The notes under the pieces are model-generated. The model did no database searches, was not told the origin of the DNA, and worked only from the letters and a program-made list of their open reading frames with translations. 64,000 nucleotides of DNA from JARRKU01 sp050288425. Lineage in GTDB: Bacteria; Desulfobacterota; Desulfobacteria; Desulfobacterales; Desulfosarcinaceae. Below are positions 43,495-51,310 of the stretch, in pieces (positions within the stretch are counted from its first letter, which is position 1; each line of letters starts with the position of its first letter). Position numbers and translations under genes: made by a program. Location of the stretch: contig JBNKDU010000087.1 of NCBI GenBank assembly GCA_050288425.1, positions 1 through 64,000 on the forward strand. The letters are read 5' to 3'.

Positions 43495-43856
43495 TGCACA
43501 TAACTCGCCAGATCCTGCACTTGGATTACGGGACCGCCGTCCAGATCGGACAGGATCTGACGGATGCGCTCCGGAGACAAAAAGGGATAGCGTTCCCGGA
43601 GATAGTCCCGGGGCCGCGCACTGGTCTCTTGCGCAGCAGCCAGATGGAGGCGTAGATTGCGCAGGAAAACCGTGTCATCCTCCACCGGCACCCCGAAGCG
43701 CTCGTTGAGGGTGACGGCCAGTTCCAGAAAATCGATGGACTCCACGTCCAGGTCGCGCACCAGGTAGCTATGGGCGGCGATGGATCCGGGGGCCACATCC
43801 AGTAACTCCGCAAGAATTTCCTTGATGGGTTCGATGGTGTCCAATGTAGTCTCCAT
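43464..43856 (-). CDS. acyl carrier protein with C-terminal extension, biotin operon
   Basis: 130 residues; the first 80 form an ACP fold with LVRDLDVESIDFLELAVTLNER split as the phosphopantetheine site, Ser about 40 (DVESIDFLEL replaces the usual DSLDxVEL). The remaining 50 residues (YLRERYPFLSPERIRQILSD ...) are an unusual extension compared with the 75-80-residue housekeeping ACP. Probably carries the pimelate precursor for this operon only. Confidence 0.88.
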   Translation of the reverse strand: METTLDTIEPIKEILAELLDVAPGSIAAHSYLVRDLDVESIDFLELAVTLNERFGVPVEDDTVFLRNLRLHLAAAQETSARPRDYLRERYPFLSPERIRQILSDLDGGPVIQVQDLASYVQWQMTASQAA

Positions 43857-43886
43857 TCTGAACTGAATCGAAAGTCTGCGCCGGCA

Positions 43887-44630
43887 TCATTTGCCGGCCG
43901 CGAGGCCCCCGTCCATGGTCACGGCGGTGGCATTGATCCCCGTAGCGTCGTCGGAAAGCAGGAACATGATGGCGGACACCACCTCCGGGATCTCCAGGGC
44001 TCGCCCCAGGGGGATCTTCGCCGCCAGGGCCGGTGCCTGGGCCTCCCAGTAGCGACGGCCGCGTCCGGCATTCACATACCCCGGCCGCAAGGTCACCGTG
44101 GTGATGCCGCGACCGGCCAGTTCCAGTCCGATATTGCGGTAGATGGCTTCCGAGGCCTGTTTGGCGGCCGCGTAGAAGCCTTGCCCCGGGTGGGCGTGCT
44201 CCGCGGCAACCGACGAGACGTAGACCATGCGTCCGCCTCGCGCGGCGAGCATCTTGCGGGCCACCCCATGGATGATTTCGAAGCGTGCCGCGACACTGGC
44301 CTGGAAAAACCGGCGCGCCCGCCCGGGATCGGCGGCGCCGACCAGGGCTTCGAAATCCTCCTGGGCGAAATCAATGCAATAATCCACTCCGCCCTCCAGG
44401 AAACCGGCCAGGGCATCGCCGGGGGCATCTTCGGCCAGGTCCAGTCGCAGGGCGGCCAACGTGCGGCCCGCCGCCTGAAACGCCCCTTCCAGCCGTTGCC
44501 GGCCGCTCTCGCTGCGATAGGTGGCCAGAGGGAAGACGCCGACTTCCGCCAGGCGCAATGCCAGGGCCACTCCCAGTTCGCAGCTGCCCCCCAGGATCAA
44601 GGCGCGGCGGCCGGAATAGTTCAATCCCAT
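43887..44630 (-). CDS. SDR-family 3-oxoacyl-ACP reductase-like, biotin operon
   Basis: 247 residues of the classical short-chain dehydrogenase/reductase family: cofactor loop LILGGSCELG (about 11-20) and Ser about 140, Tyr 153, Lys 157 in VSSVAAEH...GFYAAAK. The NNAG structural motif is altered (DFAQ). Probably the FabG-type ketoreductase of the pimelate pathway. Overlaps the preceding hotdog gene by 10 bases. Confidence 0.88.
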   Translation of the reverse strand: MGLNYSGRRALILGGSCELGVALALRLAEVGVFPLATYRSESGRQRLEGAFQAAGRTLAALRLDLAEDAPGDALAGFLEGGVDYCIDFAQEDFEALVGAADPGRARRFFQASVAARFEIIHGVARKMLAARGGRMVYVSSVAAEHAHPGQGFYAAAKQASEAIYRNIGLELAGRGITTVTLRPGYVNAGRGRRYWEAQAPALAAKIPLGRALEIPEVVSAIMFLLSDDATGINATAVTMDGGLAAGK

Positions 44631-44923
44631 AGGGTCCCCGCAGCCACGACCGCGTCCCGGTCATAGAGGGTGCAGGCAATGGCGCCATCCTGCCGCCGGC
44701 GCAGGTCGTACGCGTACCGGCCCGGGGGAAGAAACCGCTTGAACCGGAAGTCGCGGACCGTCCATGTGCCCCCTTCCCCTGCCCATCCTTCTGCAGCCCG
44801 CATGAATCCGTCGATGATCACACTGCCGGGAACCACCGGCCGGCCGGGGAAATGGTCCTGGTAAAGAAGGTCATCGGGATCGAAGAAAAAGTGTCCCCGG
44901 AATCTGTTTCTTCCTTCGTCCAT
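44621..44923 (-). CDS. FabZ-like hotdog dehydratase, biotin operon
   Basis: 100 residues. YQDHFPGRPVVPGSVIIDGF matches the FabZ active-site segment GHFPGxPxxPGVLxxE, with His about 24 kept and the catalytic Glu replaced by Asp (about 38). Much shorter than FabZ (about 145), lacking its N-terminal strand pair. Eight bases after bioB. It and the second hotdog gene may form one heterodimeric dehydratase; that is inference. Confidence 0.83.
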   Translation of the reverse strand: MDEGRNRFRGHFFFDPDDLLYQDHFPGRPVVPGSVIIDGFMRAAEGWAGEGGTWTVRDFRFKRFLPPGRYAYDLRRRQDGAIACTLYDRDAVVAAGTLWD

Positions 44924-44931
44924 GGAATGGC

Positions 44932-45918
44932 TCAGCCTCCACCGGTCTGCCCGGTCAGGGCGGCGATCATTTTGAAATCCATATCCATGTCGCGCCCCTG
45001 GGTGGTGAGGTAGTTGCCTACCATCAACCCATTGGCTCCGGCCGCGTAGGTCCAGGACTGGAAATCCCCGAGGGTCGCCTCGCGGCCGCCGCAGATGGTG
45101 ATATCCCGGCGGGGATGGATGAAGCGATACAAGGCGATGATCTTCAGCGCCTCCATGGGGGCCAGCAAGGGCCGGTCCTCCAGCCGGGTGCCGGGGATGG
45201 GATTGAGAAAATTGATGGGAATCGAATCGACCTGCAGCTCTTTGAGGGTGAAGGCCAGTTCCACCCGCTGGGCCCAGGATTCCCCCATGCCGAAGATACC
45301 GCCGCTGCAGACGATCATTCCCGCGGCGCGGGCCGCCTGCACGGTCTCGATATCGTCGTCGTAGTCATGGGTGGAACAGATGGCCTCGAAATGAGACCGG
45401 GCCGTCTCCAGGTTGTGGTGATAGCGGTCGATGCCCGCCGCCTGGAGCCGCCGGGCCGACGCCGCGTCCAGCAGCCCCACCGAGGCGCAGAGGGTCAGGC
45501 CGGTTTCGGCCTTCAAACGGCGCGTCACCTCGCAGACGGTGTCCAGATCCTGGTGGTTCAGCGATGTGCCGCTGGTGACCACCGAGTAGTTGCTGGCCCC
45601 GGCCCGGGCCATCTCGAGGCCGGTGGCCACCAGCTCATCGGCATCGAGCAGATCGTATGTCTGCACGTTGGAATAATGATGCAGGGACTGGGCACAGAAG
45701 GCGCAGTCCTCCGGGCACATGCCGCTCTTTGCGTTGATAATGGCGCAGGTGAACACGCCGGGGGACATGAAGTGCCGACGGATCTTGCCGGCACAGGCAA
45801 TCAGGTCGGGGGTATCCCCGGGATCGGCGGCAGCCAGTCCAAGGGCATCGTCGTAGTCTATTTCTGTGTCGGCATGGATGATCTTGTGGGCCAGGCCAAG
45901 AATTTCTTGATTAAACAT
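44932..45918 (-). CDS. bioB: biotin synthase
   Basis: Radical SAM enzyme inserting sulfur into dethiobiotin. 328 residues with the [4Fe-4S] motif Cys about 68, 72, 75 (SGMCPEDCAFCAQS), the YNHNLE-like YHHNLETA, and GIFGMGES. First gene of the operon. ATG 45918 has AGGCGG upstream; the longer frame to 45960 would cover a BirA operator. Confidence 0.97.
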   Translation of the reverse strand: MFNQEILGLAHKIIHADTEIDYDDALGLAAADPGDTPDLIACAGKIRRHFMSPGVFTCAIINAKSGMCPEDCAFCAQSLHHYSNVQTYDLLDADELVATGLEMARAGASNYSVVTSGTSLNHQDLDTVCEVTRRLKAETGLTLCASVGLLDAASARRLQAAGIDRYHHNLETARSHFEAICSTHDYDDDIETVQAARAAGMIVCSGGIFGMGESWAQRVELAFTLKELQVDSIPINFLNPIPGTRLEDRPLLAPMEALKIIALYRFIHPRRDITICGGREATLGDFQSWTYAAGANGLMVGNYLTTQGRDMDMDFKMIAALTGQTGGG

Positions 45919-45937
45919 GTCGCCGCCTGTATCTAAA

Positions 45938-45971
45938 TTGTCAACCCGCAAACGAATCAATGGGTAACCGA
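45938..45971. promoter_or_regulatory. BirA operator 1 (bioB side)
   Basis: TTGTCAACC (45938-45946), 16 bases, GGTAACCGA (45963-45971), compared with the BirA consensus TTGTAAACC-N14-16-GGTTTACAA. The right half is degenerate. It lies in the predicted 5' leader of bioB. Confidence 0.55.
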
Positions 45972-45983
45972 AACGATATTGGC

Positions 45984-46012
45984 GCTATATATGGCGGTCC
46001 CCAATCTGTCAA
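45984..46012 (-). promoter_or_regulatory. promoter of the biotin operon
   Basis: Minus strand TTGACA (46012-46007), 17 bases, TATAGC (45989-45984). The -35 overlaps BirA operator 2, and the predicted start near 45977 precedes operator 1, so holo-BirA bound at either site should block transcription. Confidence 0.6.
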
Positions 46013-46038
46013 CCTCGAAAATAGATACGGGTTAACAA
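46006..46038. promoter_or_regulatory. BirA operator 2 (birA side)
   Basis: CTGTCAACC (46006-46014), 15 bases, GGTTAACAA (46030-46038): two good half-sites at canonical spacing, 18 bases before birA. It covers the -35 of the divergent bio promoter and could also autoregulate birA. Confidence 0.82.
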
Positions 46039-46056
46039 TAAGAATCGAGACCATCC

Positions 46057-47046
46057 ATGACCACCACCCGGGTAAAATTGCTGCAATGCCTCGAGGCCCA
46101 ACAGGGCCGGTGGGTCTCTGGCCAGCAGATCAGCGGAAAACTGGGGATATCCCGCACCGCCATCTGGAAGCACGTGAACCGGTTGAAAAAGGACGGGTAC
46201 GAGATCGAATCGGTTCCCAAGAAAGGCTATTGTCTCACCCGGACGGTGGATCGCCTGGATGGGCAGGATATCGGCGGCCGCCTTCGGACCCGGACCATGG
46301 GGCGACCCGCGCTGATGGTCCTCGAGGAGACCGATTCCACCAATCTGCAGGCCAAGGCCCTGGCGGCCGGGGGGGCGGCCGAGGGAACCGTCGTCCTGGC
46401 CGATGCCCAGACCACGGGACGCGGCCGCCGCGGCCGCCATTGGCACTCTCCCGCCGGACGCAACATCTATATATCCATCATCCTGCGCCCGCCCATGAAT
46501 CCTTCCCAGGCCCCCCGGATCACGCTGATGGCCGCGGTGGCCCTGGCACGGACCCTGATCGACACGGCGGGTCTGCAGGCCACCATCAAATGGCCCAACG
46601 ACATCATGGTTCGGGGACGCAAGCTCGCCGGCATCCTCACCGAGATCTCCACGGAGATGGATCAGGTGGACTACGTCGTCGTGGGCATGGGCATCAACGT
46701 GCACATCCAGGCGGTGGATCTGCCGGAGGACATCGCCGACATCGCCACCTCCGTGGCCATCGAAACCGGCAACCCCATTGCCCGGGCCGACCTGGTGGCC
46801 GACCTGCTGGCCCGGTTCGAGGCCTGCTACCGGCAACTGCTCCGGGAAGGGTTCATCCCCATCATGGCGCAATGGCGCCAACTGACCGACATCATCGGCC
46901 GGCGCGTCTTCGTGGATGTCGTCAATACCCGCCACCTCGGAATCGTCCGGGACGTGGACGACGACGGGGTGTTGCTCCTCGAAGACGATCAAAAGAAGCT
47001 GCATCGCATCTTCTCCGGCGATGTCACCCGCCTGCGCCGCGACTGA
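46057..47046 (+). CDS. birA: bifunctional biotin--[acetyl-CoA-carboxylase] ligase / biotin operon repressor
   Basis: 329 residues. N-terminal winged helix-turn-helix (about 1-65, WVSGQQISGKLGISRTAIWKHVNRLKKDG split) makes it a class II BirA able to repress. The ligase core has TTGRGRRGRHWHSPAGRNIY (biotinyl-AMP loop) and KWPNDI; a C-terminal SH3-like domain ends it. Divergent from bioB with two operators in the 138-base gap, so biotin-dependent repression of the operon is well supported. Confidence 0.96.
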   Translation: MTTTRVKLLQCLEAQQGRWVSGQQISGKLGISRTAIWKHVNRLKKDGYEIESVPKKGYCLTRTVDRLDGQDIGGRLRTRTMGRPALMVLEETDSTNLQAKALAAGGAAEGTVVLADAQTTGRGRRGRHWHSPAGRNIYISIILRPPMNPSQAPRITLMAAVALARTLIDTAGLQATIKWPNDIMVRGRKLAGILTEISTEMDQVDYVVVGMGINVHIQAVDLPEDIADIATSVAIETGNPIARADLVADLLARFEACYRQLLREGFIPIMAQWRQLTDIIGRRVFVDVVNTRHLGIVRDVDDDGVLLLEDDQKKLHRIFSGDVTRLRRD

Positions 47047-47088
47047 TCCCAATCGCTGCAAAAGTCGGAAGGCTCCAGATCCCGTGTT

Positions 47089-47130
47089 GCCGGGGGTTCG
47101 CAGTAGCTTAACTACGGCTTCTCCCCCGGC
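47089..47130. terminator. large hairpin after birA
   Basis: GCCGGGGG (47089-47096) pairs with CCCCCGGC (47123-47130), with an inner GTAG/CTAC stem. Probably a terminator without a T tract, or part of a dispersed repeat. The rest of the 233-base gap to the next gene is AT-rich near 47245-47265 and may hold its promoter. Confidence 0.4.
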
Positions 47131-47279
47131 GTCTCGTCTCTGAAGCCCTCCGGCTATTTGCTACGGCAGGGTGGTTGCCTTACGTATCGACTTGCCAAGC
47201 CTGTCATCGACCCTTACGTTCTTTCCGTCGTATTCCTGTATCTTATATCTTATAGAATATTCCCCAGAGGAGGTCTCCC

Positions 47280-48836
47280 ATGAAGCAAAGACTCCTTGTG
47301 CAACGTATGCTCCGCCCCCTGCTGATCATCGGCATGGCGGCAGTCTGGATATCGTGCTCCGGCGATCATAACGGCAACGGCCCCACCGCGCAGACCCAGG
47401 CCATCGATGCCGCCGGTGGTGCGGCTTCGCTGCAGGGTCTCAACGCCTTCACCGTGTCGGCCACGGGCGAGCGTTGGGTTTTCGACGAAGGGTTCACCCC
47501 GGGAGATCCACCCGGATCGGCCGGAACCTTCGACCTGGAGATGACCTATGATGTGGCCGGCGGCCGCATCCGGCTCGACTATGTGCGCAACTCCTTCGGA
47601 TTGACGAGAAACGTCACCGAAGTCATTGCCGGCGATGTGGGGTTCATCGACGGCGAAGACGTCAACTTCAGCCCCCCGGTCACGCGTGCCATGACCCCCG
47701 ACCGCTGGGGTTCCACCGTCCGGTTGCAGCGGCTGCTCAACCCCCAGCTGATCCTCATCGACATACTCCAGAATCCCGGCCTGGTGATCGGCAGTTCGGC
47801 CGACCAACTGCTCGTCGACGATGAGATCAATCCGATGACCCTCGATCTCGATCCGGCCACCGGCCTGATCACGCGCCTTTCCACCGAAGAACTGGACTAC
47901 ATTCGTCGCGATGTCCCCGTGGAAGTCAATTACAGCGACTGGCAGCAGTTCGACGGAGTATTCTTCCCCATGACGGTGGAGATCCGGCTCGACGGGCAAC
48001 GCTATCATCTGGAAACCAGAACGGCCGTCACGGTCAATCCCGCCATTGCGGCCGGACTCTTCGACTTCCCCGCCGGAATCACGCCGACGACGGATCCGGT
48101 CCTGGCGGATCGAGGCCAGCGCACGGCCCAGTACCTTCAATCCTTTGCCGCCTTCGGTTTCATCAAGGACGGCGCCCATGAGGTGGTAAATTTCACCCAG
48201 ATCGTTCCGGGCGTATTTCACCTCCCCGACCCGTCCAACAACTCCATGGTGGTGGAACAGGCCAATGGTATCGTGGTGGTCGAAGGCGTCCTGAACGAAT
48301 TGCGCGCCGAAGCCATCATGAATTGGATCGCCGGCCGGTTTCCCGCCAAGCCCATCACCCATGTGATCAGCACCCATCACCATGTCGACCATGCAGGCGG
48401 GCTGCGTTCTTACGTTGCGGAGGGCGTGGCGGTGGTGGTTCATGAGGCGGCCGAGGCTTTCTACGCCGACTTCCTTTCCCGAACCAATACCACCCAGTTG
48501 CCCGATGCCCTGGACGCCAACCCGGTGGCTGCCAATATCCTTACCGTTCCGGCCACCGGATCCTTCACCATCCCCGATGCCCAGCGTCCGGTATCGGTCT
48601 ACCCGGTCGCCAGCACGGAAGCCGTGGACTTGGTAACCATCGCCGTTGAAATTCCCGGCTCGACAACCCTCTTCGTCAGCGACATCTATACGCCCGGTGC
48701 GGCGGCCGGACCGGGCGCGGTGGACTTCAACACCGCGGTGATCAACGCCGGCATCGACACCACCGGTGCCACCATCGCCGGCGGCCACGGCGGCACTATC
48801 CTTTACAGCGACTTCGTCGCCCTGCTGCCGCCCTGA
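47280..48836 (+). CDS. metallo-beta-lactamase-fold hydrolase, probable lipoprotein
   Basis: 518 residues. Signal sequence ends WISC|SGDHN, an atypical lipobox with Cys about 25. Residues 40-280 are beta-rich and resemble a lipocalin/outer-membrane-lipoprotein-like domain. The C-terminal MBL domain has STHHHVDHAGGL (HxHxDH), DIYTPG and a late GGHGG, so two metals are likely. Substrate unknown. Good AGGAGG before ATG 47280. Monocistronic. Confidence 0.82.
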   Translation: MKQRLLVQRMLRPLLIIGMAAVWISCSGDHNGNGPTAQTQAIDAAGGAASLQGLNAFTVSATGERWVFDEGFTPGDPPGSAGTFDLEMTYDVAGGRIRLDYVRNSFGLTRNVTEVIAGDVGFIDGEDVNFSPPVTRAMTPDRWGSTVRLQRLLNPQLILIDILQNPGLVIGSSADQLLVDDEINPMTLDLDPATGLITRLSTEELDYIRRDVPVEVNYSDWQQFDGVFFPMTVEIRLDGQRYHLETRTAVTVNPAIAAGLFDFPAGITPTTDPVLADRGQRTAQYLQSFAAFGFIKDGAHEVVNFTQIVPGVFHLPDPSNNSMVVEQANGIVVVEGVLNELRAEAIMNWIAGRFPAKPITHVISTHHHVDHAGGLRSYVAEGVAVVVHEAAEAFYADFLSRTNTTQLPDALDANPVAANILTVPATGSFTIPDAQRPVSVYPVASTEAVDLVTIAVEIPGSTTLFVSDIYTPGAAAGPGAVDFNTAVINAGIDTTGATIAGGHGGTILYSDFVALLPP

Positions 48837-48856
48837 CACGTTGACAGGTCTTGTCA

Positions 48857-48894
48857 CGCCACCGCCACTCTTCCCGATAAGAGCGGCGGTGGCG
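48857..48894. terminator. strong hairpin after the MBL gene
   Basis: CGCCACCGCC/GGCGGTGGCG (10 pairs) plus an inner CTCTT/AAGAG stem, 20 bases after the stop codon. No T tract. Confidence 0.5.
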
Positions 48895-49021
48895 CCGAGG
48901 CGTGCCTCTCCCGCATGGGATTTCCGTTTGCCCACGAATTGGCATTTTCCCGGTCATCTGCTATCAAGCGGGAGATCATGGCAGCCTCTATGGAAAAGTC
49001 CCCCTACGGAGACCAGCGGCT

Positions 49022-50545
49022 TTGACCCTCAATTCGACCCAACGCATCACCGTCATCGCCGCGGCCCTGGTAGCCCTCTTCCTGGGCGCCCTGGACGCCC
49101 TGATCATTTCCACGGCCATGCCCACGGTGGTGGCCGAACTGGGCGGCCTGCACCTGTACAGCTGGGTGTATAGCGCCTACTTCCTCAGCCGGGCCGTGTC
49201 CCTGCCCATCTTCGGCAAACTGGCCGATCTCTACCGCAGCCGCAACCTGTTTCTCTCCGCCATCACCATTTTCCTGCTTGCTTCCATCGGCGCCGGAAGC
49301 GCCGGAGACATGACCGCCCTCATCGCGGCCCGGGTCATCCAGGGCATCGGCGCCGGAGGAATCTTCGCGCTGGTCTATATCGTCCTGGCCGATATCTCCC
49401 TGCCCCAAAGCCGGGGGCGTACCCTGTCCCTGGCCAGTTCCACCTGGGGGATCGCCAGCGTTCTGGGCCCCACCCTGGGCGGATTCATCGTCACCTATTT
49501 CTCCTGGCGCTGGGTTTTTTTCATCAATATTCCGCTGGGAGTCGCCTGTTTGTGGGGCATCGGCCGGCACCTGGTGGAGACCCGGACCAAAAAAGCGACG
49601 GTATCCCTCGATCTGGGGGGCGCGGCCACCCTGGCGGCCACCATTCTGGCATTTCTCTTCCTGCTGATGACCGGCGGCCGCTCCTATGGCTGGATTTCGT
49701 TCCCGGCCATGGGCCTGCTCTGCGCGAGTCTCCTCGGCCTGGCGGCCTTCGTGCATATCGAACGCCGGGCACGCGAACCGATCCTGTCCATCGGATTCTT
49801 CAAAAACAGAAGCTTCGCCGCCGGCAACGGGGCGATTTTCATGAGCAGTATCGCCATCTTTTCCCTGTTCGCCTTCGCCCCCCTGTTCATCCAGGGCGCC
49901 CAGGGACGCCCCCCCATGCAGGTGGGCCTGGCCATGTTATCCCTCAGCCTCGGCTGGTCCCTGGGATCCATCGCCCTGGGACAGGTCATCGACCGCTTGG
50001 GCAGAAAGTCCTGTGCCGCCGTGGGCGCCCTCTGCCTCATCGCCGGCTGCGCATCGACCCTCACCTTCACCTCCCAAAGCACCGTGAGCTATAGTTTCAT
50101 CTGTTTTTTCATCGTCGGGATCGGCATGGGCATGGTCTCCCTGTCGACGCTCATGGTGGTCCAGGCCGGACTGGCGCCGCAGGACCTGGGCGTGGCCACC
50201 TCGTCCAACCAGTTCGCCCGCACCCTGGGCGGCACGGTGGGAGTGGGTGTCTGCGGCGCCCTGATCGCCAACCGCTTTGCCGGACTGGCCCCGGCCATCG
50301 AAAAAACCGGTTTGCTGGAACGCCTCCCGGCCCGGCTCACCGAAAACGGTCTCGGAGAGGTGGGACAATGGCTGCAGCCGGAGGTTCAGGCCTTGCTGCC
50401 GCCCGACATCCGGAGCGTCATCCAGCACACCGTAACCACGGGAGTGGGGGACGTTTTCCTGGCGGTGACCTTCGCCGCGGTGGGTTGCCTGGTGCTTTGC
50501 CTTCTGCTTCCCAAAGAAGCACGGCCCGATCAGATCAGCTCGTGA
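49022..50545 (+). CDS. MFS transporter, DHA2 (EmrB/QacA) family
   Basis: 507 residues with about 14 helices. LDALIISTAMPTVVAELGG and GKLADLYRSRNLF are the DHA2 motif 1 area; VIQGIGAGGIFALVYIVLADI and GPTLGGFIVTYFSWRWVFFINIP are motifs B and C of drug-proton antiporters. The start is taken as TTG 49022 with GGAG about 12 bases upstream; an ATG at 48902 would add 40 residues lacking membrane character. Stop overlaps the convergent tatD by 11 bases. Confidence 0.9.
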   Translation: MTLNSTQRITVIAAALVALFLGALDALIISTAMPTVVAELGGLHLYSWVYSAYFLSRAVSLPIFGKLADLYRSRNLFLSAITIFLLASIGAGSAGDMTALIAARVIQGIGAGGIFALVYIVLADISLPQSRGRTLSLASSTWGIASVLGPTLGGFIVTYFSWRWVFFINIPLGVACLWGIGRHLVETRTKKATVSLDLGGAATLAATILAFLFLLMTGGRSYGWISFPAMGLLCASLLGLAAFVHIERRAREPILSIGFFKNRSFAAGNGAIFMSSIAIFSLFAFAPLFIQGAQGRPPMQVGLAMLSLSLGWSLGSIALGQVIDRLGRKSCAAVGALCLIAGCASTLTFTSQSTVSYSFICFFIVGIGMGMVSLSTLMVVQAGLAPQDLGVATSSNQFARTLGGTVGVGVCGALIANRFAGLAPAIEKTGLLERLPARLTENGLGEVGQWLQPEVQALLPPDIRSVIQHTVTTGVGDVFLAVTFAAVGCLVLCLLLPKEARPDQISS

Positions 50546-51308
50546 AGTACAATTTCCGGGTGTTCTCCACCACCGCCTCCCGGACCGCTTGCGGGGCGAC
50601 CTGCTTGATCCGGGCGATGGCTTCCAAGGCAAGCGTCAGATTGGCAGGCTCGTTGCGCACCCCGGGATCTGGACCCAATACCGGGCTGTCGCTTTCCAGC
50701 AGCAGACACGAGAGGGGCAGTTGGCGCACCAGTTTTTGCTTCTGGCGCGATCGGACCACCGATGGCGGGATGGAGAAGAAATAGCCGGCCTCGACGGCCG
50801 GGAGGGCGGTGGCCGCCTTCCCATCGAAGGCGTGCAGCTGCACTTTTGCGGCATCGTGTTCCAGCAACAGGGCCACCGCATGCCGGCCGGCCGAGCGGGA
50901 ATGGACGTTCAACGGCAGGCCGGTCTCCCTGGAGAGGGTGATAAAGAGCCCAAAGACCTCTCGCTGCCGGGCGCGGTCGGCGTCGCTTTTGGCCAGCCAG
51001 TAGTCCAGGCCGACTTCTCCGATGGCGATCAGTCCGGATCGATGGCACCGGATCCAGGCTGCCAGCTCCAGGGCCGCCTCCCGGTCCGGATGCGCCGGAT
51101 AGAGCCCGGCCGCCGGTCTGAGCATTGAATGGGTTGCGGACAGCTCCAGATTCCGTCGGGCATCCGCGAGGTTTTCACCCACCGCGATGATCCTCTCCAC
51201 GCCGGCCCGGCATGCGCGCGCCAGTACGTCGTCTCGGTCCCCGTCGAAGGAAGGATCGCAGACGTGGGCATGGGTATCGCATAGACCGGTCAGGAGTGAT
51301 CCGGACAT
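50535..51308 (-). CDS. tatD: TatD family hydrolase
   Basis: 257 residues, amidohydrolase-like TIM barrel with metal ligands DTHAH, GEVGLDYW, NVHSR, HAF and ESDSP. TatD enzymes are Mg-dependent 3'-5' exonucleases. The usual HCFSG is HAFDG and ETDSP is ESDSP, mild changes. Start follows the spoIIM-like stop by two bases, so the pair is coupled. Confidence 0.9.
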   Translation of the reverse strand: MSGSLLTGLCDTHAHVCDPSFDGDRDDVLARACRAGVERIIAVGENLADARRNLELSATHSMLRPAAGLYPAHPDREAALELAAWIRCHRSGLIAIGEVGLDYWLAKSDADRARQREVFGLFITLSRETGLPLNVHSRSAGRHAVALLLEHDAAKVQLHAFDGKAATALPAVEAGYFFSIPPSVVRSRQKQKLVRQLPLSCLLLESDSPVLGPDPGVRNEPANLTLALEAIARIKQVAPQAVREAVVENTRKLYFTS

Positions 51309-51310
51309 GG

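Noticed and set aside
48902..49021. Longer start for the DHA2 transporter at ATG 48902
   Set aside because: It would add 40 residues without membrane or signal character; TTG 49022 with GGAG upstream gives the normal family N-terminus.
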